DNA of 48,753 nucleotides from Seminavis robusta (Eukaryota > Bacillariophyta > Bacillariophyceae > Naviculales > Naviculaceae). The notes beneath the pieces were generated by a model. The model was not told the origin of the DNA, ran no database searches, and saw only the letters and a program-made list of their open reading frames with translations. The stretch's first letter is position 1, and the number at the start of each line of letters is the position of its first letter. Positions 10,950 through 21,661 of this stretch are shown here, one piece after another. Location of the stretch: assembly GCA_903772945.1 (NCBI GenBank), contig CAICTM010000786.1, forward strand, positions 1 through 48,753, in the 5' to 3' direction. Both the position numbers and the translations under genes were made by a program.

Positions 10950-13058
10950 ATGACGACAACTATTATGAAGCAACCAGACAGTCGCAGCCGTTCATCGTCG
11001 TTTGCCGACCTGGACGAAGTACAAGCATCGGGTATTTTGGAAGACATTGTCCGCGAAAACAATGTCCTGTTGGGCGGGTCTTCCATTGGCAAGGGCTTTA
11101 AAAAGGCGGCCCGTGCCTACTTGAAGCAACAGCAATTGGAAGTCGTAGAAGACGCCTTTTACGTGGTGGACTTGGGCGTCTTGGTGAGTCAAGTCTATCA
11201 ATGGCGCAAGTACTTTTCCCGCGTGGAACCCTTTTATGCCGTCAAGTGCAATCCCGATCCCGTCATGGTCAAGACACTGGCGTTGTTGGGCTGCAACTTT
11301 GACTGTGCGTCGCAACAAGAGATTGCCATTGTCCAGCAATGCGCCAAGGAATTGCACATGCGACCCGAAATCATTTACGCCAATCCCTGCAAAGCCCGCA
11401 AACATTTGCAGTATGCGGTACAGCACGGCGTCACGCTAGTGACATTGGACAATGTTCAAGAAGTTCACAAGTGTGCTGCTGTCAGTCACAAAATTGAACT
11501 GGTTGTGCGCATTGTCACGGACGATCGCGGTGCCCAGTGTCGGTTGAGCAGCAAATACGGAGCGCCCCAAGCGCGATGGCGCAATTTGTTGCAAGCGGCC
11601 GCTCAGGCGGGGTTGAAAGTCAGAGGTGTCAGTTTTCACGTGGGCAGTGGCTGTCGCGATGCGTCCCGCTATTTTGCCGCCTTGGAGGATGCCCGGGCCC
11701 TTTTTGATTTGGCCGCCACCGAATTTGGCATGCAATTCGATTTGCTCGATATCGGGGGTGGGTTTCCAGGAGAAACCCACTCGACGTGGAATCCAGAAGT
11801 TCTTGACGAACATGACGACGATGACGATGACTGCGACAAGGAAGGACTAGAACCACAGCAACAACAAGACAATGACGACAAGAACAGCACAACGGAAAAT
11901 GCACCCTACATGTTTTTCAATGAAATTGCCGAAACGGTGGCCCCCATGATTGATGCGCTCTTTCCATCTCATGTCCGAGTCATTGCCGAACCGGGACGCT
12001 ACTTTACAGCCGCCGCCGCCACACTTGTTACCAGTGTCATTGGAGCCCGCAGCAATGAAATTGATCACCAACAATTCACACCCGAACCCGTCCCGGATGT
12101 GCAAACATCCCACAAAATATTTGAACGCTCTCGCGAAGATGAACACGCCCTCGTCAGGAGACGACGCAACAAATCCGTCGACACGGCCGATAGCGTGGAA
12201 GATGGCAAAGTCTGGGAGACTCTTACGGAAGAACTCAATCACTACGCTCAAGTCTTTACCATGCAAAACTTGGTCACACAAGAAACCGATGCCTACAATG
12301 ACGGATTGGATCTCTATCATGAAGACTTTGATACCGCCGCCGATTTACTTGGCGTCCCCGACAAGATTCAAATGCGATCTGTAGTCCACAGTGTGGAAGG
12401 AATGAACAAGGCTATTGCCTTGGATACACAGGGAGAAGAAACCATCATTTCCTTGGCGGCAGCAGGAGAAGCGGCCGTCAGTGGAATGGTCTTGCAAGCC
12501 GTGGCCGATTCGGCACCCCTGCAAGATGACTATGCCTACTATGTCAATGATGGGGTCTACGGAGCCTTTAACAATCTCATGTTTGATCATGCCACGGTGC
12601 GTCCTCGGGTTCTGCGGCTCTACAACAACAACAACAACAACAGTTCCACCAATGACACTACTGCTGTTACCAGTCCCAGCAATAGTGACACGGAAAAAGA
12701 AAAAGAAGACCGGGACCTCTACGCTTCCACTGTCTTTGGACCCACTTGTGATTCCATTGATGTAATCGCCCGCAGTGTACTGCTCCCACGCCTCAAGATT
12801 GGTGACTGGCTCTACTTTCAAAACATGGGAAGTTATACCATGGCAGCTGCTTCGTCCTTTAATGGATTTGAACCAACGGAAAAAATGTACGTTTGCTCGG
12901 TGCAACCAGAGTACTTTGAAGAGTTGATTGCGGGACCGGAACAACAACCACAGCAAGTGGAGGTGGCGGCAACCAAGAAGGGAAACGACAACCTGACGGA
13001 AGCTGAAGTGGTCCAGGAAGAAGAGAAGAAAGAGGAAGAGTTGCTTGTTGTGCGATGA
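10950..13058 (+). CDS. ODC: Ornithine decarboxylase (PLP-dependent, group IV)
   Basis: It converts ornithine to putrescine, the first committed step of polyamine synthesis, in a PLP-dependent reaction in the cytosol. The ATG at 10950 gives 702 residues without introns. Family landmarks in order are FYAVKCNPD with the PLP lysine K99, FDCASQQEI, HVGSGC with H230, the phosphate-binding GGGFPG at 269-274, AEPGRYF with E347, YYVNDGVYG with D534, and FGPTCDSID with catalytic C600. These match eukaryotic ODC rather than lysine or diaminopimelate decarboxylase. The protein is much longer than the usual ~450 residues: there is an acidic and Gln-rich insert (about 285-315) and roughly 130 extra residues between E347 and D534. 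An Asn-run also lies before residue 600, and a Glu/Lys-rich tail closes the protein. It converges on the amino-acid transporter gene downstream. Confidence 0.95.
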   Translation: MTTTIMKQPDSRSRSSSFADLDEVQASGILEDIVRENNVLLGGSSIGKGFKKAARAYLKQQQLEVVEDAFYVVDLGVLVSQVYQWRKYFSRVEPFYAVKCNPDPVMVKTLALLGCNFDCASQQEIAIVQQCAKELHMRPEIIYANPCKARKHLQYAVQHGVTLVTLDNVQEVHKCAAVSHKIELVVRIVTDDRGAQCRLSSKYGAPQARWRNLLQAAAQAGLKVRGVSFHVGSGCRDASRYFAALEDARALFDLAATEFGMQFDLLDIGGGFPGETHSTWNPEVLDEHDDDDDDCDKEGLEPQQQQDNDDKNSTTENAPYMFFNEIAETVAPMIDALFPSHVRVIAEPGRYFTAAAATLVTSVIGARSNEIDHQQFTPEPVPDVQTSHKIFERSREDEHALVRRRRNKSVDTADSVEDGKVWETLTEELNHYAQVFTMQNLVTQETDAYNDGLDLYHEDFDTAADLLGVPDKIQMRSVVHSVEGMNKAIALDTQGEETIISLAAAGEAAVSGMVLQAVADSAPLQDDYAYYVNDGVYGAFNNLMFDHATVRPRVLRLYNNNNNNSSTNDTTAVTSPSNSDTEKEKEDRDLYASTVFGPTCDSIDVIARSVLLPRLKIGDWLYFQNMGSYTMAAASSFNGFEPTEKMYVCSVQPEYFEELIAGPEQQPQQVEVAATKKGNDNLTEAEVVQEEEKKEEELLVVR

Positions 13059-13627
13059 TGTGCTGTGTTCTTTCGATGTATGGCGGTGTTTGTCTGTGTG
13101 GCCAACATGTATGTGGCATCTTCTCTCCCTCAGTCGCTAGCTAGAGCTGAAAGACAACCATGACAAAAGCCATTGCCGTGGCGTGGACTGTTTATGTGCG
13201 ATCCTTGCTACAGCGGCAATCTACATTTGAGCTAACTCTGTGTCTGTAAAAGATTGTTAATGTGATAGTATTCGATCTCGACAATGATGTAGGTAACCCT
13301 GCCCGACGTCACAAACAGCTGTAGGAACGACCACAGAAAGGTGTGGAAGCATCGTCGTCTGGTGGCGGAGGATGCAGCAATGACACGGATTATCACAGTG
13401 ACTTGAAGAAAAAGGGTCTATGTCTTTAAATTTGAAGATGTCAAGTATGAAATATCTTGTTGTAGCCATGCCATGGACACCACACAGCATTGCCAAAAGA
13501 TCCGGAAAAATTGGTCGAGTTGGGTCCGGTAGACCCGGGTACGAGTGTGAACAAAGCAACAATATGCATGTAGGCAACACATCACCAAAAACGCCGCCAC
13601 CTTGCCCTCGTAGCTGGACCTCGATAG
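13059..13627. other. Convergent 3' intergenic region
   Basis: About 570 bp separate the stop codons of the decarboxylase (+) and the amino-acid transporter (-). Only short unsupported ORFs are seen. The region should hold both terminators, but no defined terminator or polyadenylation motif could be assigned. Confidence 0.5.
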
Positions 13628-15550
13628 CTAGAGGCTAGAGGAGAAGAACTCTTGGCGCACGGTCCGGTATGTGCAGACAACGCTGGATATTATGGAGAAG
13701 ATCAGGAGCATTGTGGCACCGACCGATCGTGGATTGACGTTTTTGTGCGTGCGAATCTTGAGGTAACACGATGCGGGGATGATGAATCCAATGATGATAG
13801 CCATGGAAGATCCGGCAATACTCCACACAACACCCACACCTGGCACCCCCACTGCCATGATGAAGGACATGACCAGGATAAGGAGAGTGGATGCTACATG
13901 CACACGTCTGTCTCGTGCTCCCTCCAGTGTGGGATCGACGGGGGGCAGTGGCGTAGTGGTGATATTACCCAAAGTGTCGTAGTTTGTCGTTTCGGGTGTT
14001 AAATCCTCCTCGGAGTTGGCGGTCGAGACGGTACCGTCTCCAGATTTGGCTCCGTCTGCGGCGGGTGGCAGGATTTGAGCCCGGGTATTGGCAATGGCTT
14101 CCAGTAGGAGCGGGCACTCTTCATCGAACGTGACACCGTTGGCAACGTGATGTTTGGTCCCCTTCATCATGGCTCGACTGTCCTGTTCCGATGCTTCTTT
14201 CCATTCCTTGATTTGCGTGGGTAGCGAAAGAATGGCAGCCCGACACGGCAGGAACACCAGTGGCATTCCAAAGAGAATCGTGACTCCATAGCCAATCCTT
14301 CCCAGGAGAATGACTTTGACAGACAGTGGAAAGTTGAGAAGTATATTGTCGCGTGTGTCCGTGTAGGAGTACAGATAGCCAAAGACTCCGACCGTGAAGA
14401 AGAGTCTGTACGATGAAAGATAGATGGATAAGAGTGTTTCCAAAAGTGAGTCCAACCAAGCATAAAAGTAAGTCATGGCCTCCCTTTGCATGACAAGATG
14501 TAACTAAACTTACAAAAAGCACAGGCCAATGGTTCCATCCAGAACAAACTTGACCCGATCTCGCGTGGGATTGAAGAGGGCGCTGTGGACGGTCAATACA
14601 TTGTAGATACTGAAAAAGCTCAATACGACAATGGGGAACGCGTAGAGGATTCCATCTCGATCTCCCACCCAGACCACATTGGCAGAAAACAATCCCGGTG
14701 ATTGCCAGTTGCGTTGCAGGGCCTGTTGCGTGACCCCCAGCATGAGGATCACCGCGGACGCAAATCCGACGTAGCAAGTATGACGGAGGGCATGTAGATC
14801 CGTCTGCAAGAGGAGTGGTAAATTCAAGACCAAAATCAGTATCAAGAGATAATGTGAGGCGTTTTCTTCTTGTTGCTCTTGTGCATCGGTAGTGTCATTG
14901 GTACTGATAGTACTACTGACAACTTCCAGGAACTTGTCCGTCCAACTGGTGGGTGCCAATGTGAGCAACACCGGTGTCCAAATATCCTTGAGCAGTACCA
15001 TGTAGGCGACGATTACCAAAAAGAGCAGTAGAAAGAGCAAGACAGTAGCGCCCAATTCGGCCAAAGGTCCAAACGCATTGCGCATGACATCGCCATACGA
15101 TCGTCCTCCGGTCCGTCGGGCACAGGAACACAAAATGTACATGGCAAAATTGGTAATGAGCGCCGCAAATACCATGAGCAAAAACGACGGAATCAAGCCG
15201 GCACGGGAAAATGCCATTGGTAAACTCAAGACACCCCCGCCACAGACGGTCGCCACCAAATTGAAAATGGCAATGGCCGGAGACGATCGTCGCGATTCGC
15301 AATCATGGGCGGGAACGAGGAGTTCCAAGGAAGGATGACGCCGCAAAAGACTTCGTTGACTGGGCCAAAAGGAATCCGTTCGTTGTTTCAGACGCTGAAA
15401 AGCGTGAAATGCTCGAGTGGGAGTGCCGGGAGTCGATGGCGGTGTTTCTTGTGTTTCTGGTTGTTGTCCGTCAAAGTTGACGGGAGTAGAATACACGATC
15501 TCCTCATTATTTTTGGGTTGGGCGAGTGACGGTGTTGATGCCATTGTCAT
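13628..15550 (-). CDS. AAAP-family amino-acid transporter (SLC38-like)
   Basis: It has two exons on the minus strand, 15550-14514 and 14405-13628, joined across a 108-bp GT-AG intron; the sum is 1,815 nt, giving 604 residues. Splicing joins GLCF to LLFFTVGVFGYLYS, an uninterrupted transporter helix followed by DNILLNF, typical of the amino acid/auxin permease family. Residues 1-88 are a Ser/Pro-rich cytosolic tail. The first helix holds the family signature (FNLVATVCGGGVLSLPMAF). About ten or eleven hydrophobic helices follow, with an acidic loop near 210-225 (TNDTTDAQEQQEEN) and a long hydrophilic loop before the last three helices. The likely function is proton- or sodium-coupled transport of neutral amino acids at the plasma membrane or an organelle; the substrate cannot be read from the sequence. 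The ATG at 15550 is followed by a second at 15544. Confidence 0.92.
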
Positions 15551-16399
15551 GGTGTTGCTTGGATTGGATATTTATTCAGTGGAATATTTATTTCCTTGGC
15601 GTTGATTTTTATTAATTGCTCCCAAAGAAAGATGGTATCTTACTTGAATTGCAAGGTTGTGATTGATGGCGAGGCCACAAAGATCGGACAACGAGCAACT
15701 GCAATCTTGACAAGACCTATATGGATGGTTTGAAGGATACTAGCTAGCTACTAGCAGTGCTTATCCACAAAAGCGGATGAAGGCATGAAAGAGAGTATTG
15801 TGGCTTATTATAATATTGGCATCTTATTAGCAAAAGCAAAGCGACGGAATGTACGTACTTTCAGCAGACTTGCATTCGCAACCTTGGGTTGGAGAGGGCG
15901 GTGGCGGATGAAAGTTCAGACTTTTCTTCAAAAAATGAGAAGGTCGCAAGTGCACCTGCGATGCCAGCATTTGTTTCTCCTTCTGGCTGGCTTATTGCTA
16001 GCTAGATGCCGGTAGGACCCTCACTTGCACGCCTCACCCACCGTCAAGACTTGTTCGCTGTTCGACCGCACTGCTCCATACCGGGTACGAGACGAGGCTT
16101 CAGGTAGCCTTAACAGCGCAACTGGCTTACCGGTATTCTTGAAATGCCCAGCCGTTCCAACAAACGCGAAACCCATCCGACACCCATCGCCTCTTCGTGT
16201 ACCAACTTGAAACTTGATCGATGACCGCGCTACGCCGAAAGGACTGACCTATGGCTACAATTGCTACTGACTCCAGTGCGCTGTCCAGATAGCAAGAGTG
16301 TTGGATTGCGTTGTTCAGTACCGATAGCAGCAGAACCTGTGAAGTACGAAAGCTCCAAGAACGAGCCAACGAAGCAAATGGCTAAATCAAAAAGAAGAC
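15551..16399. other. Intergenic region between transporter and second LRR gene
   Basis: No supported gene. It should hold divergent 5' flanks for the transporter (-) and the LRR gene (+). A CTAGCTAGCTA patch lies near 15741-15751 and GCTAGCTAG near 16000. The frame of the LRR gene is closed by a TGA at 16340, which fixes the next in-frame ATG at 16400. Confidence 0.5.
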
Positions 16400-18809
16400 A
16401 TGAAGAAAAAGAATACACAGAGCCATCATGGCAATGGTCAACTACAACAGACCAGCAACTCCTACGATGTGTTTAGTGATATTGTTGAAGACCAGGGGGA
16501 GCAAGAGAAGAAAGAGATGGAGCTACTAGTGATTGGCAGTCGGCATCCAACCACATTTCCCAACAGTCCTCAGCCAAATCACTCCTCACCCCACACCTTT
16601 ATTGATGATGTTATCAGTAGCATCCAGCCATTACCAACATCATCTTCACCAGAATTTCACCAAACAGGAAACATCAGAGAGGAACGACCTGGAGCCTATG
16701 CTATGGCTGGGATTAGACCGATATTTCGTGGCCCAAGAAGAATTAGGCCATTGACTGGAAGGATTCCTGACGTGGAAGGACTGGGATTGGAATTGGTGCC
16801 TACATCTCAAAATGAAACTGATGGGGATGATAGGCTTATTTATGCCGACCCAATTGATGACTCAGAAAATGGGATGATTCCGACAGCAGAGCCAATAACA
16901 ACAAGGGCAAAAAGATTATGGAAGAAGAAACTATTCTTATTCCTCTCCCTGGAAACCGTGGTTGCCCAAGTGCTTGTTTTATTTATTCTTGGGGCATTTC
17001 TTCTTGCTCGGAAACCAAGCAATCAAACTCCGCCAGCAAAGCTGCAAAATGGAGTGATTCCAATACAAGAATATCCAGGGACAACAGCTTCAATCACACA
17101 AGCACCAATATTGCTATGGGAAAGACTAAATCTACCTGACTACACAATCAGGGCAATGGAAAATCCTAGGTCACCACAGACCAAGGCATATCAATGGCTA
17201 AGCAACAATATCAACAACTCCAACAATACACAACAGCTCCCAGTATGGAGACTAAAGCAAAGGTTTGCCTTGGCCACATTTTATTATTCAACACGGGGGG
17301 ACTATTGGGTGAAAAATCAAGGCTGGCTGGATTGGGACTCCAATGAATGCAGCTGGGCACAAATTCTTCTTTTCGACCCAAGCCCAGCAAGTATTTGTGA
17401 TGACAATGGGCAACTCCTTTCATTACAATATTTTTATGCCAACAACTTGGATGGAACGATGCCGCCAGAAATATCCCTGCTTTGTGACAGCTTGGAAACA
17501 CTAAGATTTGCTTGGAACCACCAGCTCAAAGGAAACATACCAACAGAAATTGGGCTGATGACAAGGCTGACAGCCTTGGGGTTTAGCGCAACTCACTTGT
17601 CTGGAACACTATCAACAGAAATGGGCCAGCTACAAAGCTTGGAGGAACTAATAATCGCACACAGCAAGCTTGATGGGACTTTACCAACTGAGCTGGGAAA
17701 CCTAAGCAAGCTGGGATCTCTGTTAACGGAAGGCGTGAACTTTTCTGGTATGCAAGGGAGCCGGCAAAAGCATTGCAGAAATTCCACAGTGACTTTGGAC
17801 TCATTTGAATTTTTCTGCTAACACAGGGTCAATACCCACTGAGATTCTTCAATTGTCAAACCTGAAGACCTTGATTTTCTCAGAGTGCCCTCTGTTGGAT
17901 ACATCGTCTTTCCTCCCTCAGGTAGTTTTAAACCTGCACAATTTGGAGATGCTGAGTCTTGACTCTCAGAAAACTGGGGAGTTCAAACCAATCCCATGTA
18001 AGTGCCATTAGTTCTTTTCTTTGGGCTCGCCTTTTGGTTGCTGAACTTGTTTTTGAAATGATGCTTTGAACAGCTGAAATTGGCAGGCTGACCAACCTGG
18101 CAAACCTGGTTTTGGACGACTTCCAAATCAATGGCACAATTCCAAGTGAGATGGGATTGTTGACAAAGCTAGTAAGTGATCATGAACGAAGCCTGCGTGG
18201 TGATGGTTCCTCTATGCACTAAGGAAGCTGTACCATTTTTGGCAGAACTACTTGTACTTGGAAAGGAACTCCATCACTGGCACGTTACCAGAAGAGTTAT
18301 CAAAGATGTCACGTGAGTTGCCATATCATACCAGATTGCAAAATGCATCTCATGCTCATGCTCGTGCTTTCCATCTGTCTGCTCTACTTCAAGAGCTAAA
18401 GAAACTGCTCATTAGCTCCAACCATTTAGAAGGCATACCGCTAGAACCAGAGCTGCTTCCCCAACTCACCCAGCTACAGCAGTTATGTATCAATGACAAC
18501 GTTTTCTCAGGCTCTATTGCAACAGAAGTTGGTTTGTGGTCCAGCCTCAAGATCCTTGAACTGCAAGATACCAACCTATCTGGGACCCTTCCCACGGAAC
18601 TACTTTTGTTGGACAACTTGACGAGCTTGGTCTTGATGAACACATCTTTGACAGGCAGTATCCCTGATGGCTTGTGTGGTGTCAGACTCTTGCCACATGA
18701 AATGAAACGTTTTGGTGGGAATTACTATGCTGTTCCAACGACCAACCTGTCAGTCTGCTATGGAACTAATCTATGCGGCTGTACCTGTGAGCAGTGCCCG
18801 AAAAAATGA
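16400..18809 (+). CDS. Single-pass LRR protein, five exons (five-exon clade, copy 2)
   Basis: Exons are 16400-17747, 17827-17997, 18074-18171, 18246-18312 and 18394-18809, giving 2,100 coding nt and 699 residues. Exons 2-4 are 171, 98 and 67 nt, identical in length to the paralogs at 7698 and 29668. The N-terminus starts MKKK, as in the third copy, and shares a VFSDI.ED.GEQEKKEM stretch with it. A membrane helix lies at about 180-203 after RAKRLWKKK. The juxtamembrane module ENPRSPQTKAYQWL and a WLDWDSNECSW box follow, then plant-type LRRs from about 337 to 665 and a C-terminal cap (LCGCTCEQC). Intron 4 is clearly alignable with intron 4 of the copy at 7698, which suggests relatively recent duplication. 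Function is unknown beyond likely surface recognition. Confidence 0.9.
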
Positions 18810-19151
18810 CATAATTAATCCCACAACCCTCCTTTTCCCCTCTCCTTGCTTTCGTTTGCCATTGCCCAATTAGATAATTGAGGGGCTCTTAGGGAAGTTA
18901 TCTACGAAAGCTGGTTAAAGAAGAGGGGAAATTCAGGACGGCTGCCGGCAGAAAAAGAAGAAATCGACTTTTGAGAGGGGAATGAAATCTTTCTTTCATC
19001 TGAAGCCTCACGCCCTCGCCCCCTTCTGCCCTGCTCCCGTCCTCCCCGCTCTCCCAGCACTCCCTGGTACTCACTACCTATACCCCCTGTGCCTACCGGT
19101 ATAGCTTAGCCCCCCTTGCTCCTTAACGTCTTCACTTACAGCCCGCTCTCC
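18810..19151. other. Short intergenic region with a retroelement tail
   Basis: It holds the tail fragment at 18881-18938 and a strongly pyrimidine-rich stretch at about 19010-19150. No gene is seen. It ends at the TTAA flanking the foldback element. Confidence 0.5.
18881..18938 (-). repeat. Retroelement 3'-tail fragment, copy 2
   Basis: In reverse it matches the end of the non-LTR family: an AAATTCAGGA stretch followed on the plus strand to the left by the GTTATCTACG tail. Compare 48056-48140. No coding body is attached, so it is a very short, diverged relic. Confidence 0.55.
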
Positions 19152-20054
19152 TTAAGGAGGTACCACCCTCTTTTAGTCATGAGTTGGGATTAACCGGGAA
19201 AATCGCGACAACAACAACAAAAAATCGCTGAATTGGACTGGTTAGTTGAGTAGAATAAAGACCTTTGTTAAGCCTTTGACCAATAGAAAGAGTACTATGA
19301 ATATAACAAACAAGGTAAGTCCATTGAGTTAGACCGCCGCTGGGGCTTAGAGCATCTACACTTGGTATGCTGGACCTCTGTGGAAACGTCATTCGTGGCA
19401 AATTACTTAAGAGACGATACACCGAGGCTTAAGAGACGATCGAAATGATTTAAGAGACGAAAGCAATCGTCTCCTATATTTAGGAGACGATTCATTAGGA
19501 GACATTCCATTTAGGAGACAATCGTTTCGAAATAGGAGACGATCCGAAAGATTTAGGAGACGATACCATACAGTTTACATGGTGCACTTAGGAGACGATC
19601 CGTTGAGAATAGGAGACGATCCGTTGAAAATAGGAGACGATTTAAGAGGAGACGAAAGATTTAAGAGACGATCCGTTTCGTCTCCTATTTTTAGGAGACG
19701 AAATCCATTAAATAGGAGACGATCAAAAGGATTTAGGAGACGATCGGTAGCACGACTCAAGTTTCCACAGAGGTCCTGCAGTTAACAGCCGAAAATCGTC
19801 CGCTAAGTCTGCTGATTCTGAGACTAATCGACCAAGACCCCAGCGGCAGTCCAACTGAGTCACTCCTTCTTAACATGTATGTTTCGAAGATTTAACTGTA
19901 TGGTAGGTACTCTCAGTATTGAGTACAACAAGAGCACTAGCCAGTCCCAACAACAGCGATCGAAATCGTTTTGTTGTTGTTGTTGTCACGATTTTCTCGA
20001 GTAATTTCGGGTTTCAAGCAACTCATGACTAAAAACCGGGTGGTACCTCCTTAA
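19152..20054. mobile_element. Foldback DNA transposon (MITE-like) with TTAA target duplications
   Basis: TTAA at 19152-19155 and at 20051-20054 flanks an 895-bp element (19156-20050) whose ends are inverted repeats starting GGAGGTACCACCC. The arms stay alignable inward. Shared blocks are TTTTAGTCATGAGTTG, AAAATCG.GACAACAACAAC, GACTGG.TAGT, CCGCTGGGG and GGACCTCTGTGGAAAC. Each arm is therefore about 235-310 bp and considerably diverged. The centre is a GAGACGA array (separate entry). There is no transposase ORF, so it is non-autonomous. TTAA targets are characteristic of piggyBac and Kolobok elements; which one is not decidable here. Confidence 0.8.
19408..19745. repeat. Array of ~16 GAGACGA motifs inside the foldback element
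   Basis: The core TTTAGGAGACGATC or variants recurs about sixteen times on the plus strand (for example near 19411, 19433, 19453, 19483, 19535, 19556, 19591, 19611, 19632, 19693, 19715, 19736) and at least twice inverted (near 19467 and 19678). Many intervals are 20-22 bp. The array is short-spaced and has no unique spacers. ORFs that cross it are low-complexity artefacts. Confidence 0.85.
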
Positions 20055-20749
20055 TATTATATATATAAGGGGGTTTAGATATTTAAAAAAAAACGGGGGT
20101 TTAGCTCCTTTTAAAACGTGCTGACTGTAGTATACGTTTCCTATTTTGTCAGGAAGCACCACTGAGCAACGGTAGACAAATTGAAGGTGTGGAACGATCG
20201 AACTCAAGAGTGCAAGGTCTCAACAGCCATCAGGAAAAGACTTGCAACACGAGGCGGATCTTGCGAGTTTCAATAACTCCTTACGTACAGTAGCCTCGGT
20301 GGCTGGACATGCAGTGGACACGGCCAAAGCTACGGGACGATACATATGTAGGGAGCGCCATTTCTACTAGGGATCGGATATCGGATCGGCTCCTTATCAT
20401 GGAATCTGAAGAGGTCGACTTCACTCTAAACCCCCTTATACTGTAGTGCAAGTTACTATTCGCATCGCAATAACAAGCCAAATTGACCTGCTTCTGGTGC
20501 AACGGTGCAACATCAATTCTCGACCATGGCGCTCGGAGCCGCTCCCAGCGACTGACTTCAGGCAATCACTTTGAGTTGTACCCCCACATACGGTAGATCT
20601 TAATTAATGTTGTGGTTTGAGCACTTTTGACCTAGCTAGCTAGCTAGTCTGGAGCAAATCTTGGGGGTTGACCATTGGAGTTCGTGATGTATAAAAGTAC
20701 CGCACATGGCAACAATAACACAACAAAAATCACACACGCAAATTACAGC
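20055..20749. other. Intergenic region 3' of the secreted-protein gene
   Basis: Nothing supported is found. An AT-rich patch (TATTATATATATAA) and homopolymer-rich TTTAAAAAAAAAC lie just outside the foldback element. A CTAGCTAGCTAGCTAG run lies near 20631-20648. A TATAAAAG at 20690-20697 sits beside the 3' end of the minus-strand gene and has no plus-strand gene to serve. Confidence 0.45.
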
Positions 20750-21661
20750 TCACAACCTTGTCGACTCTGTGGCAGTCAAAGTTGTAAAGCAATGAGAATA
20801 TCCTCCAATGGCAGCCCCAAGACTTGCCCCATACAAGGTAAGCTCAAGAACTTCTCCCTCACTTGGCCCACTGTCTTGGAACCAACAAACCTGGACACCA
20901 ACAACGGCAACAGTAGCGAGAGGAAAACACTGGTAGATTCTGTCTTCGGAATATGGTGGTCGTTGTCTCTGCTGACTGGGGTCCTCTTCCTCAATGCTTC
21001 GTAACCCATAGTTTATTTGAATCAGCAGATCCAAACCAACATCAGCACCCATGAGTAAACCAACACAATTCTGAAGCAGTTGGTAATCTAGCTTGTTGGT
21101 GTATGCATCAGAATACACAGAATACTTTAAAAAGTAGGAGAGGAAGGCAGCTGCACTCAATTGTAGCCCAACCCAAATGTCTCCAACGAGATTGAGCTCT
21201 CGCTGATGACGAAGATTCCCATTGTTCAGATAGGCACATGCTGAATAATTCCCCTTGAATGTCGCCAATAATGGAGGTGGGTGAATTGCAAAAGCTTCTG
21301 CAAGAAGACTGCTCGTGTCACTATCAGCATCAGCAAGCCCCATGAAGTCTCTGTTCCGTGTCATCCCTGTGATGGTCTTGATATCATCAAGGTAGGCTTC
21401 CGCATCAAAACCACTCTCCAGTAGAGCTTCCGCAGCACCTACAGCACAGCTGACAGGAGAGCAGCGCCCTTTCTGTTTACCAAAGAGGCCACCAAAGGCA
21501 CCAGTTTTGATGCAATCCCAGTTTATGGGGCAATCAATTTCGGAAGCACACTCTTGAGCTGACACAACGTCATGCATAATCAGGAGAAGGGAAAAGGTCA
21601 GGGCCGACGCCCATGGTGCCCCCGCGGTTGTGGCACGCCCAATACGGCCGAAGAACATCAT
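20750..21661 (-). CDS. Predicted secreted or membrane-anchored Cys-containing protein, unrecognised
   Basis: This is a single-exon reading frame of 303 residues starting at two adjacent ATGs (21661, 21658). Residues about 17-35 are a hydrophobic signal sequence or anchor ending near VVSAQ. A compact Cys segment follows (ECASEIDCPINWDC, then GRCSPVSC), like small extracellular modules. The middle is mixed, with a hydrophobic VGLQLSAAAFLSYFL helix and a CVGLLMGADVGLDLLIQ helix. The tail has a second Cys pair (VCWF, HCF) and a Gly/Ala-rich hydrophobic stretch. I recognise no family. It is probably in the secretory pathway; a role cannot be given. Its codon-like composition and length argue that it is real. 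Confidence 0.75.
   Translation of the reverse strand: MMFFGRIGRATTAGAPWASALTFSLLLIMHDVVSAQECASEIDCPINWDCIKTGAFGGLFGKQKGRCSPVSCAVGAAEALLESGFDAEAYLDDIKTITGMTRNRDFMGLADADSDTSSLLAEAFAIHPPPLLATFKGNYSACAYLNNGNLRHQRELNLVGDIWVGLQLSAAAFLSYFLKYSVYSDAYTNKLDYQLLQNCVGLLMGADVGLDLLIQINYGLRSIEEEDPSQQRQRPPYSEDRIYQCFPLATVAVVGVQVCWFQDSGPSEGEVLELTLYGASLGAAIGGYSHCFTTLTATESTRL

Noticed and set aside
11436-12956. Long antisense ORFs inside the ornithine decarboxylase gene
   Set aside because: The plus strand carries all catalytic ODC motifs; the antisense frames are its mirror and show no domain.
14121-14777. Alternative minus-strand frame running through the transporter intron
   Set aside because: It lacks the membrane-helix pattern; splicing 14514 to 14405 restores a continuous transporter helix and a coding length divisible by three.
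19408-19785. CRISPR-like array or coding ORFs over the GAGACGA repeats
   Set aside because: Spacing is too short and irregular, there are no unique spacers, and the context is eukaryotic. The ORFs are repetitive Arg/Asp artefacts.
20690-20697. TATAAAAG as a TATA box
   Set aside because: It lies at the 3' end of the minus-strand gene and no plus-strand gene begins within the next 2 kb.
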